In this document: piece after piece, positions 43,173 to 53,798 of the stretch
How positions within the stretch are numbered: position 1 is the first letter of the stretch
Layout: every line of letters begins with the position of its first letter
From: Maritimibacter sp.
GTDB lineage: Bacteria > Pseudomonadota > Alphaproteobacteria > Rhodobacterales > Rhodobacteraceae
Reading direction: 5' to 3'
Length of the DNA stretch: 64,000 nt
NCBI GenBank assembly: GCA_002701395.1
Contig: NZVC01000008.1
Span: 1 to 64,000 of the forward strand
Notes under the pieces: model-generated
The model's input: only the letters and a program-made list of their open reading frames with translations
Databases searched by the model: none
Told to the model about the DNA's origin: nothing
Translations under genes and position numbers: made by a program

Positions 43173-44303
<1,131 letters not shown>

Positions 44304-44312
44304 GTCCGGGGC

Positions 44313-44332
44313 GGTGCGGTTGAAACCGCACC
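44313..44332. repeat. 20-bp palindrome after adhC
   Basis: GGTGCGGT, TGAA, ACCGCACC forms a perfect 8-bp hairpin 9 bp after the adhC stop and just before the GNAT gene. It looks like a dispersed palindrome or transcription-end hairpin; no T-run follows. Confidence 0.55.
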
Positions 44333-44340
44333 CTACGGCG

Positions 44341-44835
44341 ATGAGCGACGTTGTCGAAATACGCCCTTTCGCGGCCGCCGACGCGGCCGCGGTCTGGGAC
44401 ATCCTCCGCCCGATTTTCCGGGCGGGGGACACCTACGCGGTAGACCCCGATATATCCAAGCCTGACGCGCTGGCGTACTGGACCGCGAACCACTGCTTCG
44501 TGGCCGAGGCCGGGGATGAGGTCCTTGGGACCTATTACCTGAAAACCAACCAGCCGGGCGGCGGTGCGCATGTCTGCAACTGCGGCTTCGCCACGTCTCC
44601 GTCCGCGCGCGGCCGGGGCATCGCCCGGGCGATGCTGACCCATTCGCTGGACCGGGCGGTCGCGCTTGGCTATCGCGCGATGCAGTTCAACTTCGTCCTC
44701 GCCAGCAACACCCGCGCCGTCGACACCTGGCAGCGCGCGGGCTTCGACGTGGTCGGCCGGCTGCCAAAGGCGTTCCTGCATCCCGAACAGGGCTATGTCG
44801 ACGCTCTGGTCATGTTCAGGGATCTGACCGGCTAG
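44341..44835 (+). CDS. GNAT family N-acetyltransferase
   Basis: The 164-aa product has the GNAT acetyl-CoA-binding region ATSPSARGRGIARAMLTHSL (R/Q-x-x-G-x-G/A-type) and a central FVAEAGDEVLGTYYL strand, typical of the fold. It ends in a CAAGxxH-type ASNTRAVDTWQRAGFDVVGR segment. The substrate is unknown. The ATG at 44341 follows a palindrome after adhC; a GTG at 44314 would lie within that palindrome. Confidence 0.85.
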   Translation: MSDVVEIRPFAAADAAAVWDILRPIFRAGDTYAVDPDISKPDALAYWTANHCFVAEAGDEVLGTYYLKTNQPGGGAHVCNCGFATSPSARGRGIARAMLTHSLDRAVALGYRAMQFNFVLASNTRAVDTWQRAGFDVVGRLPKAFLHPEQGYVDALVMFRDLTG

Positions 44836-44963
44836 GGGGCGCTGCCCCCCGCGCGCTGCGCGCGCTTCCCCCCGAGGTATTTCGAAAGAGAAGAAGAGGC
44901 GGGATCCCTTCTGCTTCTTCTGTCCAGAAATATCCCGGGGAGCGCGAGGGGCTGGCCCCTCGC
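44834..44963. repeat. Four-hairpin intergenic repeat element, likely bidirectional terminator
   Basis: Between the convergent GNAT and thpR genes are: GGGGGC/GCCCCC (44835-44849), GCGCGC/GCGCGC (44851-44865), a large imperfect palindrome with arms 44870-44883 and 44927-44940 (CCCCGAGGTATTTC / GAAATATCCCGGGG) holding an inner AGAAGAAG/CTTCTTCT stem (44889-44896, 44914-44921), and GCGAGGGGC/GCCCCTCGC (44944-44963). The segment with GAGGTATTT next to AGAAGAAG recurs widely in Rhodobacteraceae intergenic DNA as I recall; only one copy is in this window. Confidence 0.7.
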
Positions 44964-44987
44964 TTCGACGGGCGCCGCAGGCGGGGC

Positions 44988-45527
44988 CTAAAGCGGGTAT
45001 TCCGCCAAAGGGTCGTGGATCGCGCCGTCCGGCGTCAGGATCGACTGGAACAGGGTGAAGGTCGAAACCTCGAACGGCGGGCAGGGGAAGTTCTGCCAGC
45101 GTTCGAGGAAATTGCGCAGCTTTTCCAGTTCGCCCGGTTCCAGCCGGTCAGGCAGGCGCGCGAGCGTCACGTGGGGGCGATAGCGTTCGCGGCGCAGTTC
45201 GATCCCGGCAAGCCGGGCGGCGCCACGGACCTTTTCGTGCAGCGCGGTCAGCGCCGGTTGCGTCTCGATTCCTGCCCAGACCACCCGGGGCGCGCGGCTT
45301 CCAAAGGTGCCGAGGCCGCGCAGCTGGACCTCGAACGGAAGCGCGCGGATCGACGACAGGTCGTCGTGCAGCTGTTCCAGCAGGTCCTGCGGCTGTTCGT
45401 CCAGGAAGGCCAGCGTCAGGTGCAGCGTGTCCGGGTCCAGCAGGCGCCCGGCGGGGATGCGGTCCTGAAGGTCCTCGAGGACGTCGCGAACGATCTCTGG
45501 AAGGTCGATGGCGACGAAGGCCCGCAT
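44988..45527 (-). CDS. thpR: RNA 2',3'-cyclic phosphodiesterase ThpR
   Basis: Opens 2',3'-cyclic phosphates in RNA. The 179-aa product begins MRAFVAIDLPEIVRDVLEDL and has both 2H-phosphoesterase motifs: HLTLAFL (about 41-47) and HVTLARL (about 124-130). The ATG overlaps the zapE stop (ATGA). Confidence 0.95.
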   Translation of the reverse strand: MRAFVAIDLPEIVRDVLEDLQDRIPAGRLLDPDTLHLTLAFLDEQPQDLLEQLHDDLSSIRALPFEVQLRGLGTFGSRAPRVVWAGIETQPALTALHEKVRGAARLAGIELRRERYRPHVTLARLPDRLEPGELEKLRNFLERWQNFPCPPFEVSTFTLFQSILTPDGAIHDPLAEYPL

Positions 45528-46612
45528 CAGTCCGCTCCTGCCGCCCAGTCGGCCGACTGCATCTCGCGCAGGCGGCTGGCGGTCCGTTCGAATTCGAAGA
45601 CGCCTTCGCCCTCGATGTAAAGCTGTTCCGGCGTATCGGCGGCGCTGGCGATCAGGCGCACCTTCGCTTCGTAGAGCGCGTCGATCAGCGTAACGAACCG
45701 CTTTGCCTCGTTGAAGTTCGAGCGGCCAAGGCGCGGGATGTCTTCCAGGATCAGCACGCGCACCGCTTCGGCCACCGCGAGATAGTCCGCGGGTCCGAGC
45801 ATCCGGCCGCAAAGTTCCCAGAACTCGGCCCGCGCGACGCCGTTGGCATAGCCCGGCAGCACGACCTGCCGCCCTTTGACCGTCAGCGTCAGCGGTTCCC
45901 ATTCGCCGCCGGTGAGATCCTGCCACAGGCGGTCGATCTCGGCGCGTGCCTTGGCGTTCGCGGGGTGGAAGTATACCGGCGATCCCGACAGGCGGTCCTG
46001 CCGATAGTCGTTCGGCGACTGAAGGTGGTGGACTTCCATCCGCTGTTTGATCAGGTCGATGAACGGCAGGAACAGTGCCCGGTTCAGGCCGTCCTTGTAC
46101 AGGTCGTCCGGCACGCGGTTCGACGTCGTCACGACGACGGTGCCGCGGGCGAACAGGATCTCGAACAGCCGCCCCACGATCATCGCGTCGGCGATGTCGG
46201 TGATCTGCATCTCGTCGAAGCACAAAAGCCGCGCCTCGTCCGCGACCTTCTCGGCCACCGGGCGCAGCGCGTCCTCGACCCCGGTGCTGCGGGCTTCGTG
46301 AATGCCCGACTGGATTTCCTGCATGAAAGCGTGGAAGTGGACGCGCCGTTTCGCCTGGATCGGGACCGAGTTGAAGAACAGGTCCATCACCATCGACTTG
46401 CCGCGCCCGACGCCGCCCCACAGGTACAGGCCCTTTGGCGGTTCCGGCGGCTTCGAGAACAGGCTGCGCAGCCCTTTCCGGGGCGCTGGTGCCGTGGCGA
46501 AATGCGCGCGGATGCGTTCAAGCACGGGCAGAACGGCGTGTTGCGCCGGATCTGCCTTGATGTCACCCGCCTGCACACGGGCGTCGTATATGTCGATCAG
46601 GTTCTCGCCCAT
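45527..46612 (-). CDS. zapE: Cell division ATPase ZapE (AFG1 family)
   Basis: AAA-like ATPase that in E. coli acts at the division ring. The 361-aa product has Walker A GGVGRGKSMVMDLFF at about 67-81, HFHAFMQEI, Walker B LLCFDEMQITDIADAM, and TSNRVPDDLYKDGLNRALFL. The ATG at 46612 is used; the open frame extends 200 codons upstream into the MFS gene but lacks family features. Confidence 0.93.
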   Translation of the reverse strand: MGENLIDIYDARVQAGDIKADPAQHAVLPVLERIRAHFATAPAPRKGLRSLFSKPPEPPKGLYLWGGVGRGKSMVMDLFFNSVPIQAKRRVHFHAFMQEIQSGIHEARSTGVEDALRPVAEKVADEARLLCFDEMQITDIADAMIVGRLFEILFARGTVVVTTSNRVPDDLYKDGLNRALFLPFIDLIKQRMEVHHLQSPNDYRQDRLSGSPVYFHPANAKARAEIDRLWQDLTGGEWEPLTLTVKGRQVVLPGYANGVARAEFWELCGRMLGPADYLAVAEAVRVLILEDIPRLGRSNFNEAKRFVTLIDALYEAKVRLIASAADTPEQLYIEGEGVFEFERTASRLREMQSADWAAGAD

Positions 46613-46730
46613 TGCGCACCCATAGACCGCGGTGAAGCATAAGGAAAGATGATGCGCCGGAGCACGAATTACGATTTGACGCCCCCGTGAAATGGGCGGA
46701 GTTTCGCGCGACCCGACAAAGGCCTGCCCC

Positions 46731-47987
46731 ATGAGCACCACCCGCACCCCGCTTTTGACCCCGATCCTGATCGGCGGCTGTATCATCATCATCGTCAACT
46801 TCGCGATCCGGGCGAGTTTCGGGGTATTCCAGATCCCCGTGGCCGAAGAGTTCGGCTGGATGCGGGCGGATTTCTCGATGGCGATCGCGATCCAGAACCT
46901 TGCATGGGGCTTCGGCCAGCCTCTGTTCGCCGCCTTCGCTGAACGGTTCGGCGACAGGCGCGCGCTGCTGCTGGGGGCGGTGATGTACGCGGCGGGGCTT
47001 GTGCTGTCGTCGCTGGCCGTCACCCCGGCGCAGCATTGGGGGCTGGAGGTTCTTGTGGGCTTCGGGATCGCCGGTACGGGCTTTGGCGTGCTGCTGGCCG
47101 TGGTGGGGCGCGCCGCCAACCCCGAGAACCGGTCCATGTCGCTGGCGATCGTTACCGCGGCGGGCTCCGCCGGGCAGGTGGTGGGCGCGCCGGTGGCAGA
47201 GTGGCTGATGACCTTCATGCCGTGGCAATCGGTCTTCGTCGTTTTCGCCGTCGCGATCATCGCCGTGATGGTGTGCCTGCCGATGATGCGTGCCCCGGTG
47301 GCATCGACCGGTGCATCGACAACGGACGAAACGCTGGGTCAGATCCTGGGCCGGGCCCTGCGCGATCCAAGCTATGTCCTGATCTTCCTTGGCTTCTTTT
47401 CCTGCGGCTATCAGCTTGGCTTCATCACGGCGCATTTCCCCGCGATGATCACCGAGATGTGCGCCGCGATCGACCCGTCCGGCGTTTTGGCCTCGGTCGG
47501 GGTCGCGTCGACTTCGGCGCTGGGTGCGGTTGCGATCTCGGTCATCGGTCTGGCGAACATCGTGGGCACGCTGACTGCGGGGTGGCTGGGCAACCGGTTC
47601 CCCAAGAAATACCTGCTGGCGATGATTTACGCGTGCCGCACCGTTGCGGCGGGCCTGTTCATCCTGCTGCCGATCACCCCGGTGACGGTGATCGTTTTCT
47701 CTGTGGTGATGGGCGCGCTTTGGCTGGCGACGGTGCCGCTGACCAGCGGTTTGGTCGCGCAGATCTATGGGCTGCGCTACATGGGCACCCTGTACGGGAT
47801 CGTGTTTCTCAGCCACCAGATCGGGTCGTTCCTTGGCGTTTGGCTGGGGGGGCGGATGTACGACGCCTATGGCGACTATACTGCCGTCTGGTGGATCGGT
47901 GTCGGCATCGGGGCGTTTAGCGCCATCGTGCACCTGCCCGTGAAGGAAGAGCCTCTTGCCCTGCGCAAACCGGCGCTGGCCGCCTGA
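46731..47987 (+). CDS. MFS transporter (monocarboxylate-like)
   Basis: Inner-membrane secondary transporter. The 418-aa product has about 12 hydrophobic segments and the MFS loop motif FAERFGDRRALLLGAVMYAA between helices 2 and 3. The RASFGVFQIPVAEEFGWMRA segment near the start resembles the MCT/oxalate-formate subfamily. Substrate unknown. It ends back-to-back with the ornithine cyclodeaminase gene, with no bases between stops. Confidence 0.9.
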   Translation: MSTTRTPLLTPILIGGCIIIIVNFAIRASFGVFQIPVAEEFGWMRADFSMAIAIQNLAWGFGQPLFAAFAERFGDRRALLLGAVMYAAGLVLSSLAVTPAQHWGLEVLVGFGIAGTGFGVLLAVVGRAANPENRSMSLAIVTAAGSAGQVVGAPVAEWLMTFMPWQSVFVVFAVAIIAVMVCLPMMRAPVASTGASTTDETLGQILGRALRDPSYVLIFLGFFSCGYQLGFITAHFPAMITEMCAAIDPSGVLASVGVASTSALGAVAISVIGLANIVGTLTAGWLGNRFPKKYLLAMIYACRTVAAGLFILLPITPVTVIVFSVVMGALWLATVPLTSGLVAQIYGLRYMGTLYGIVFLSHQIGSFLGVWLGGRMYDAYGDYTAVWWIGVGIGAFSAIVHLPVKEEPLALRKPALAA

Positions 47988-48905
47988 TCAGGCGGTCCAG
48001 GCGTCAAGGATGTAGCGGCTGGTCATAAGGTCCAGGTGCGCGCCGCCGCCGTTCTTGAATACGGTGATCTCGTCGTCGGCCCCCCGCGCGAAACGGCCCG
48101 AGCCGAGGTCGTAGTAATCCGCGACGATGTCGTCCGGGGTGATCACCCCGTCGGCCAGCGGGGTCTTCAGTTCGCCGATATGGCCCAGCGTGGTGTCGCG
48201 GCTGTCGACGAAGATCCGGCCGCGCTGCATCACCGCGTCGTCGGCCTCGCGCATGTCGGGGCGATAGGCGCCGATCAGGTCGATGTGCTGGCCGGGGCGC
48301 AGCCAGTCGCCCTTCAGAAGCGGTTCGGTGGACATCGTGGCGCAGGTCACGATGTCGGCCTGGGCAACGGCGGCGGGAAGGTCCGTGACCGCCTGTGTGT
48401 CGGGGTAGTCCGCCGCGAGGGCTTCGGCCCCCGCCGGGCTTCGGTTCCAGACGATAAAGCGCGCGTCGGGGAAGCCTGCGCCATAGGCCTCACGCAGGCT
48501 GCGGCCCACGGCGCCCGCGCCGACGATCAGGATGGTCCGGCTTTCCGGACGGGCGAGTTTCAGCGCGCCCAGCAGGCTGTCGCCCGCAGTCTTCCACTTG
48601 GTCACAAGGTGGAAGTCGATGATCGCCTGCAGCAGGCCGTCGGTGTCCGCGTACAGCGACACGCCACCGTTTACCGTGCCCAGCCCCGCCGCCTTGTTGC
48701 CCGGAAAGATCGTGGCGGATTTCACCGCGATCCCCAGCCCGCTGATCCACGCGCTGCGGCTCAGCAGGGTGTCATCGCCGCGATAAAGAAACGTGTCGTC
48801 CAGCGTGGCCTTCGGTAGGGCGTGACCGGCGACAAGGGCCACGGTCAGGGCGTGCCAGCTCATGCGGGCCTCTGCCTCGGCGAAGGGGATGACAGGGACC
48901 GTCAT
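47988..48905 (-). CDS. Ornithine cyclodeaminase / mu-crystallin family protein
   Basis: NAD(P)-binding enzyme of the OCD family; members include ornithine, alanine and other imine-forming or imine-reducing enzymes. The 305-aa product has VKSATIFPGNKAAGLGTVNG (substrate/cofactor region), ILIVGAGAVGRSLREA (Rossmann motif), and a C-terminal DLGSGRF segment. The true substrate cannot be told. It overlaps the HAD gene by 4 bp in the same operon. Confidence 0.9.
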   Translation of the reverse strand: MTVPVIPFAEAEARMSWHALTVALVAGHALPKATLDDTFLYRGDDTLLSRSAWISGLGIAVKSATIFPGNKAAGLGTVNGGVSLYADTDGLLQAIIDFHLVTKWKTAGDSLLGALKLARPESRTILIVGAGAVGRSLREAYGAGFPDARFIVWNRSPAGAEALAADYPDTQAVTDLPAAVAQADIVTCATMSTEPLLKGDWLRPGQHIDLIGAYRPDMREADDAVMQRGRIFVDSRDTTLGHIGELKTPLADGVITPDDIVADYYDLGSGRFARGADDEITVFKNGGGAHLDLMTSRYILDAWTA

Positions 48906-49528
48906 GCCGCCGCTTCTTCCGGGGTCAGAAGGCCTTCGGCCACCAGCCGGTCGGCAAAACCCTGCGGTTCCTCGAACAGGTGGACCTGCCAGCCCCGGGC
49001 GCGGGCGGCTTCGATGTTCTCGGGCCGGTCGTCGGCGAACAACAGCGCCTCGGGCGCGATGCCGGTGCCGGCCTCGACATGGGCGTAGATCTCGGGCTCG
49101 GGCTTGATGGTGCGCAACTCACCCGAGATGAAGCGGCGGTCGAACTCGGTCAGCACGGGATAGGCGGCATCGGCCAGCGCCAGCGTCGGGATGCCGAAGT
49201 TCGACAAGGCGAAGGTCGGGATGCCCTTGGCCCGCAGCGCGCGCAGCAGCACGGCGCTGTGCGGGATATCGGGCTGCGCCATCTCGATCCAGTTGTCGTA
49301 CCACGCGTGGATGTTGTCGGCGTGCGCCGGGTATTGCGCGGCGGTCTCGGCGACAAGATCGGCCAGATGCTCGCCCCGGTCGGACCGCAGGTTCATCTCT
49401 TCCAGCGGAACTTCGGCGAACAGCTTTTCGCGCGCCTCGCGGCCGATCCGGGCATCGTACCATGCCTCGGGGTTCCACTTGATCAGCACGTTTCCGAAAT
49501 CGAAAACGACCGCTTCGATGCCTGCCAT
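48902..49528 (-). CDS. HAD family hydrolase
   Basis: The 208-aa product has the HAD motif I VVFDFGNVLIKW (nucleophile Asp), motif II LSNFG, and the motif III/IV stretch KPEPEIYAHVEAGTGIAPEA and LLFADDRPENI. It resembles the YihX phosphatase group. The ATG at 49528 with GGAG upstream is preferred over a GTG six codons earlier. Confidence 0.9.
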   Translation of the reverse strand: MAGIEAVVFDFGNVLIKWNPEAWYDARIGREAREKLFAEVPLEEMNLRSDRGEHLADLVAETAAQYPAHADNIHAWYDNWIEMAQPDIPHSAVLLRALRAKGIPTFALSNFGIPTLALADAAYPVLTEFDRRFISGELRTIKPEPEIYAHVEAGTGIAPEALLFADDRPENIEAARARGWQVHLFEEPQGFADRLVAEGLLTPEEAAA

Positions 49529-49585
49529 GACGTTCTCCGTGTTCACGCGTCCAAGTGGTAGCGGGCGGCGAACGGGTTGGAAAGG

Positions 49586-50023
49586 TCAGCGGCGCCGCAG
49601 CGCGTCTTCCAGCGCCTGAAGAAAGCGGGACCGGTCGGCCTTGCTGAACCCCTTGCCGGATCCCTGACGGAACGGGTCCGCGGCGCGCAGGTCGGTCATC
49701 AGGTCGCGCATGGCCAGCGCGTTGCCGATGTTGGTCGCGGTCAGCTGTTCGCCATTGGGCTTCAGCACCATCGCCCCAGCCGCAACGCAGCGGGCGGCCA
49801 ACGGGATATCCGACGTCACCACGATGTCGCCAGCGGTGGCGCGGTCGGCGATCCACATGTCGGCGACGTCGGGGCCTTCGGGGACGAAAACCGTCTCTAC
49901 CAAGGGGTTTTGAGACGGACGAAGCCCGCCATTCGCCACCTGGACGACAGGTTCGCGGTGGCGGGTCGCCACCTTCTCGATCTCCTGCTTTACCGGGCAG
50001 GCATCCGCGTCGACATAAATCAT
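49586..50023 (-). CDS. YaiI/YqxD family protein (DUF188)
   Basis: The 145-aa product begins [20 protein letters not shown], the hallmark of DUF188, with [20 protein letters not shown] and [20 protein letters not shown]. The family has a PIN/NYN-like fold and may act on nucleic acid, but activity is not established. The start overlaps the glycosyltransferase stop. Confidence 0.9.
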   Translation of the reverse strand: MIYVDADACPVKQEIEKVATRHREPVVQVANGGLRPSQNPLVETVFVPEGPDVADMWIADRATAGDIVVTSDIPLAARCVAAGAMVLKPNGEQLTATNIGNALAMRDLMTDLRAADPFRQGSGKGFSKADRSRFLQALEDALRRR

Positions 50024-50922
50024 CAGTGGGGTCCGTGGCGGACGATCAGGTCCGCGTCCATGAAGCTGCCAAAGCCAAAGTCGGCGGCCTTCAGGGCCAG
50101 CGCCTCGGTCTCGATATGCAGCTGATAGGGGGTTTCGGGGAAATCCGCGCCGGCGGCGATCACGTCGCGGCGGATCAGCAGGAAGGTGCCGCCGACGCAG
50201 GACAGCGGCTGGATCCCGCCGCCGGGCGCGGGCGAGTGGCGAAAGAAGCCGGTGGGCGGCTGGTACAGCCCGTCGCGCAGGAAACGCCGGACCGACCGGT
50301 CGCTGGGCGCGCGGGTGTAGCGGAACGAGTTGCGGTCGAACACCGTGTCGTCGCCGTGCCGCAGGCAGTTCGCCGCAAGGATCGGCGCACTCCAGTCCAG
50401 CGCGCGGCGCAGGGCGTCGGGCGGAATCACCGCCATGTCGGCGTCGATGCACAGGACGAAGGCAGCGGGCGTGTCCATCGCTGCAGCCAGCAGGCGGTTG
50501 CGGCAGGCGGCGATGGCGGCGCGACGGGCGCGCTGCACACTCTTTTCTGTACGCGTTGCGCGAGCATGGCTGGCGCCGATGTCATGCTTGATGAACCGGG
50601 TCGAGGCATAGCCCCGCGCGGCATCCAGCATGGCGCGGGCGGCGGCCTCGGTCCCGTCGGTCGAGTCGCCTTCCAGCACGATCCAGTGCAGCCGGTCCTT
50701 CGGATACTCCAGCGCTTCGATCAGCGCGGCATAGGCGGTCAGGCTGGCCTCGGCATCCTTGCACGGCGTGACGATGGCGACCTGCGGCAGGTCGGTAACC
50801 GCCCGCCGTTCCGGCAGCGGAAAGGCGGGCAGCGGGTGCGTGAACAGCGTGTGGCGCGGGTTGCGTTCCCGCGCGTCGGCAAAGCGGGCCCAGGCGGAGT
50901 GGATGTCCGCCCGGATCCCCAT
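50023..50922 (-). CDS. Glycosyltransferase, GT62 (Anp1)-like
   Basis: The 299-aa product has [20 protein letters not shown] (donor region), [20 protein letters not shown], and a DxD-like [18 protein letters not shown] motif. [20 protein letters not shown] and [19 protein letters not shown] segments are reminiscent of Anp1/GT62 mannosyltransferases, known mainly in fungi. No membrane helix is seen. Donor and acceptor are unknown. Confidence 0.75.
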   Translation of the reverse strand: MGIRADIHSAWARFADARERNPRHTLFTHPLPAFPLPERRAVTDLPQVAIVTPCKDAEASLTAYAALIEALEYPKDRLHWIVLEGDSTDGTEAAARAMLDAARGYASTRFIKHDIGASHARATRTEKSVQRARRAAIAACRNRLLAAAMDTPAAFVLCIDADMAVIPPDALRRALDWSAPILAANCLRHGDDTVFDRNSFRYTRAPSDRSVRRFLRDGLYQPPTGFFRHSPAPGGGIQPLSCVGGTFLLIRRDVIAAGADFPETPYQLHIETEALALKAADFGFGSFMDADLIVRHGPH

Positions 50923-51753
50923 TCAGCCCAGCAGTTCTTCGGCGTGGAACGCGACGTGGTCGGCCATGAAGGTCGAGACGAAGAAATAGCTGTGGTCATA
51001 GCCCGGTTGCATCCGGAACACCGCCTGCTGCCGCTTGGTTGCGATGGCGGAGGCCAGCGTCTCGGGTTTCAGAAGGTCAAGGAACTGGTCCTTGGTGCCG
51101 GTGTCGATCAGCATCGGGCCGTCAAAGCCGGTTTCGGCCATCAGCAGGCTGGCGTCATGCGCCGCCCACTGGCCGCTGTCTTCGCCAAGATACGCCGTCA
51201 GCTGCTTCTGGCCCCAGTCGCTTTGCGTCGGGTTGCAGATCGGCGAAAAGGCGGACACCGAACGGAACCGGCCTTTCAGCCGCATCGCCATCGTCAGCGC
51301 GCCGTGGCCGCCCATCGAGTGGCCGGTGATGCCCTGACGGTCGGGGTCCAGCGGGAATTCCCCGAACAGAAGCTGCGGCAGTTCGTCGGTGATGTAGTCC
51401 CACATGCGGAAATGCGGGTCCCACGGCGCCTGCGTGGCGTTCACGTAGAACCCCGCGCCCTGACCAAGGTCATAGGCGTCGTCATCCGCCACGCCTTCAC
51501 CGCGCGGCGAGGTGTCGGGGAACACCAGCGCGATGCCGGCCTCGGCGGCCCACGCCTGCGCGCCCGCTTTGGTCATCGCGTTCTCGTGGGTGCAGGTCAG
51601 GCCTGACAGATACCACAACACCGGAACGTCGCCGTCCTTCGCCTGCGGCGGCAGGAACAGCCCGAAGGTCATGTCGCAGGAGGTGCTGGTGGCAGTGTGG
51701 GTATAGACACCCTGTACGCCCCCGAAGCAGGCGTTCTCAGATTTCGTTTCCAT
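50923..51753 (-). CDS. fghA: S-formylglutathione hydrolase
   Basis: Hydrolyses S-formylglutathione to formate and glutathione, the second step after AdhC. The 276-aa product has GVYTHTATSTSCDMTFGLFL, the catalytic-serine motif GHSMGGHGALTMAM (about 146-159), and a C-terminal YDHSYFFVSTFMADHVAFHA carrying the catalytic His. It is about 6.6 kb from adhC and runs in the opposite direction. Confidence 0.95.
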   Translation of the reverse strand: METKSENACFGGVQGVYTHTATSTSCDMTFGLFLPPQAKDGDVPVLWYLSGLTCTHENAMTKAGAQAWAAEAGIALVFPDTSPRGEGVADDDAYDLGQGAGFYVNATQAPWDPHFRMWDYITDELPQLLFGEFPLDPDRQGITGHSMGGHGALTMAMRLKGRFRSVSAFSPICNPTQSDWGQKQLTAYLGEDSGQWAAHDASLLMAETGFDGPMLIDTGTKDQFLDLLKPETLASAIATKRQQAVFRMQPGYDHSYFFVSTFMADHVAFHAEELLG

Positions 51754-51795
51754 AGGACTCTCCGCTTGGCTGCTGCCTTTTTGGTTGCGGTCTGG

Positions 51796-52734
51796 CTACT
51801 GGAAGGCGGTGAATTGGGCAAGCCACGCAAGGACAAGCGAAACGGTGACGATCGACGCGGCGGTCGAGATCAGGATCGTCGCCGACACGCGGTGCGGCGC
51901 AACCCCGTAGTACTGCGCGACCATGTAGATATTGCCCGCCGTCGGCAGCGCCGCCGAGGCGATCATGACGGCGGCGGCATAGGGCTCGACCGGCCAGATC
52001 ACGATGGCGGCCAGCGCCACGAAGGCAGGATGGATCACCAGTTTGCCAAAGGACAGCCACGCGGCGACCGAAAGGCGTTCGGCCGACTTGCTGGCCAGCG
52101 AGGCGCCGATGGCGAACAGTGCGCCGGGCGTCGCGGCGTTGCCCAACAGCGTCAGGAATTCGTTCGCCGGGGTCGGTATCGAGATTTCCAGCGCCGAGAC
52201 GCTGAAGCCCGCGAAGATCGACACCAGCATCGGGTTGCTGACAAGCCCAACGGCCACCGTCCGGAACACGCGGGGCGACAACCGTTCCCGGCTGCCGGTG
52301 ATCAGGATCACGATCAGCGACCCGAAAACGCCAAGGTCCACCGCCAGCATCATCATGATGTAGCCGACGGCCGCGTCTCCCATCAGCAGCGCCAGCATCG
52401 GGATGCCAAGAAAGCCGATGTTGCCGATCGCGGCGCACTGCGCCTCGACCGCCGCTTCCGCGATCGGCACCTTGCGCCACATCGCCACCGCGGTGAACAC
52501 CGCATAAGCGGCACCGGTCGCGGCAAGGTAGACCAGCATGAACCGCCCGTCGAAAACCTCGCCGAAGCTGAGGTTGGCGGAAAAGCGGAACAGCATCGCG
52601 GACAGGGCGAAAAAGAAGACGAACCGGGTCAGCGCGTTCGCCGCGCCCTCGGAAAAGAACTTCGAAGCCGCTGCGGCGTATCCGACGCCGATCAGCAGGA
52701 AGAAGGGTAACGTCTTCAGGAAAATCTCGACCAT
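51796..52734 (-). CDS. AEC family transporter (auxin efflux carrier-like)
   Basis: The 312-aa inner-membrane protein has about 8-10 hydrophobic segments. VEIFLKTLPFFLLIGVGYAA is at the N-terminus and a second half begins near residue 170, the typical AEC two-repeat layout. Some members export amino-acid or malate-type acids; the substrate here is unknown. It lies between fghA and mbfA. Confidence 0.88.
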   Translation of the reverse strand: MVEIFLKTLPFFLLIGVGYAAAASKFFSEGAANALTRFVFFFALSAMLFRFSANLSFGEVFDGRFMLVYLAATGAAYAVFTAVAMWRKVPIAEAAVEAQCAAIGNIGFLGIPMLALLMGDAAVGYIMMMLAVDLGVFGSLIVILITGSRERLSPRVFRTVAVGLVSNPMLVSIFAGFSVSALEISIPTPANEFLTLLGNAATPGALFAIGASLASKSAERLSVAAWLSFGKLVIHPAFVALAAIVIWPVEPYAAAVMIASAALPTAGNIYMVAQYYGVAPHRVSATILISTAASIVTVSLVLAWLAQFTAFQ

Positions 52735-52808
52735 GAACCCGCATTAGCAGCTTGTCCGTTCGGCCGGAATGGGGCTCGACCGTTTTTGCGAACCCAGCCC
52801 TTCGCCGC

Positions 52809-53783
52809 CTAGCCGCTGCCGATCAGTACCCCTGCCGCGAAGACCAACGCGCCGCCCAGCACCACCTGAAACGCCGCGCGCAGAAACGGTGTCTGCATGT
52901 ACCGTTTCTGGATCCATGCGATGGCCCACAATTCGACGAAGACGACGATGGTGGCGACGATGGTGGCGGTCCAGAAATGCGGAATCAGGTAGGGCAACGC
53001 GTGGCCCAAACCGCCCAGCGTGGTCATGACACCGGCGGCGATCCCGCGCTTCAGCGGCGAGCCACGGCCCGACAGTTCGCCGTCGTCGGACGCCGCTTCG
53101 GTGAAGCCCATCGAGATGCCCGCGCCAACAGAGGCGGCAAGACCGACAAGGAATGTCGTCCACGTATCCTGTGTTGCGAAGGCCGTCGCGAAGATCGGCG
53201 CAAGGGTCGACACCGACCCGTCCATCAACCCGGCCAGCCCCGGCTGCACCCAAGTCAGCACGAATTGCCGGTGCGAGGCGCGGCTTTCCTCGTCACGGGT
53301 GTCGCCGTCCAGATGCTCGGCGACCAGTTCGTCGGCGCGTTTCTCGTGCTGCGCCTCGGCGGCGGCAAGATCGCCCAGCAGGCTGCGTGTCTCGGCGTCC
53401 TGCACGCGGGCGGCGGCGGTGCGATAGAACTGTTCGGCCTGCCGTTCCATCGCCTCGGCCTCGTCACGGATACGCTCGATCGGCAGGTTTTCGACCAGCC
53501 AAACGGGCCGCCGGGCGTAGTAGCCCGCGACATGCTCGCGCCGGATCAGCGGGATCACGTCGCCGAAGCGCGTGCGGTGCAGGTCGATCAGCCTGCGGCG
53601 GTGGCCATCTTCCTCGTCCGCCATGCCGTCGAACACGGCGGCGCTTGCCGGGAACTCGGCCCGCAGCCGTTCGGCGTACTGGCGGTAGATGCGCGCGTCG
53701 TCCTCTTCCGACGAAATCGCAAGCGCAAGGATCTCTTGCTCGGACAGATCGCGGAACCGGCGGCGGCCAAAGGCTGGAAACAT
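52809..53783 (-). CDS. mbfA: Iron exporter MbfA (ferritin-like plus VIT1 domain)
   Basis: Membrane-bound ferritin that exports iron and protects against iron and peroxide stress in Agrobacterium and Bradyrhizobium. The 324-aa product has an N-terminal ferritin-like domain (about 10-150) with ISSEEDDARIYRQYAERL, DEEDGHRRRL and AAEAQHEKRADEL. The CCC1/VIT1 membrane domain (about 170-320) follows, with GLMDGSVSTLAPIFATAFAT. The start at 53783 leaves room for the Irr box; an ATG at 53795 would be only 3 bp from it. Confidence 0.92.
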   Translation of the reverse strand: MFPAFGRRRFRDLSEQEILALAISSEEDDARIYRQYAERLRAEFPASAAVFDGMADEEDGHRRRLIDLHRTRFGDVIPLIRREHVAGYYARRPVWLVENLPIERIRDEAEAMERQAEQFYRTAAARVQDAETRSLLGDLAAAEAQHEKRADELVAEHLDGDTRDEESRASHRQFVLTWVQPGLAGLMDGSVSTLAPIFATAFATQDTWTTFLVGLAASVGAGISMGFTEAASDDGELSGRGSPLKRGIAAGVMTTLGGLGHALPYLIPHFWTATIVATIVVFVELWAIAWIQKRYMQTPFLRAAFQVVLGGALVFAAGVLIGSG

Positions 53784-53798
53784 GACTGCACCCATGAA

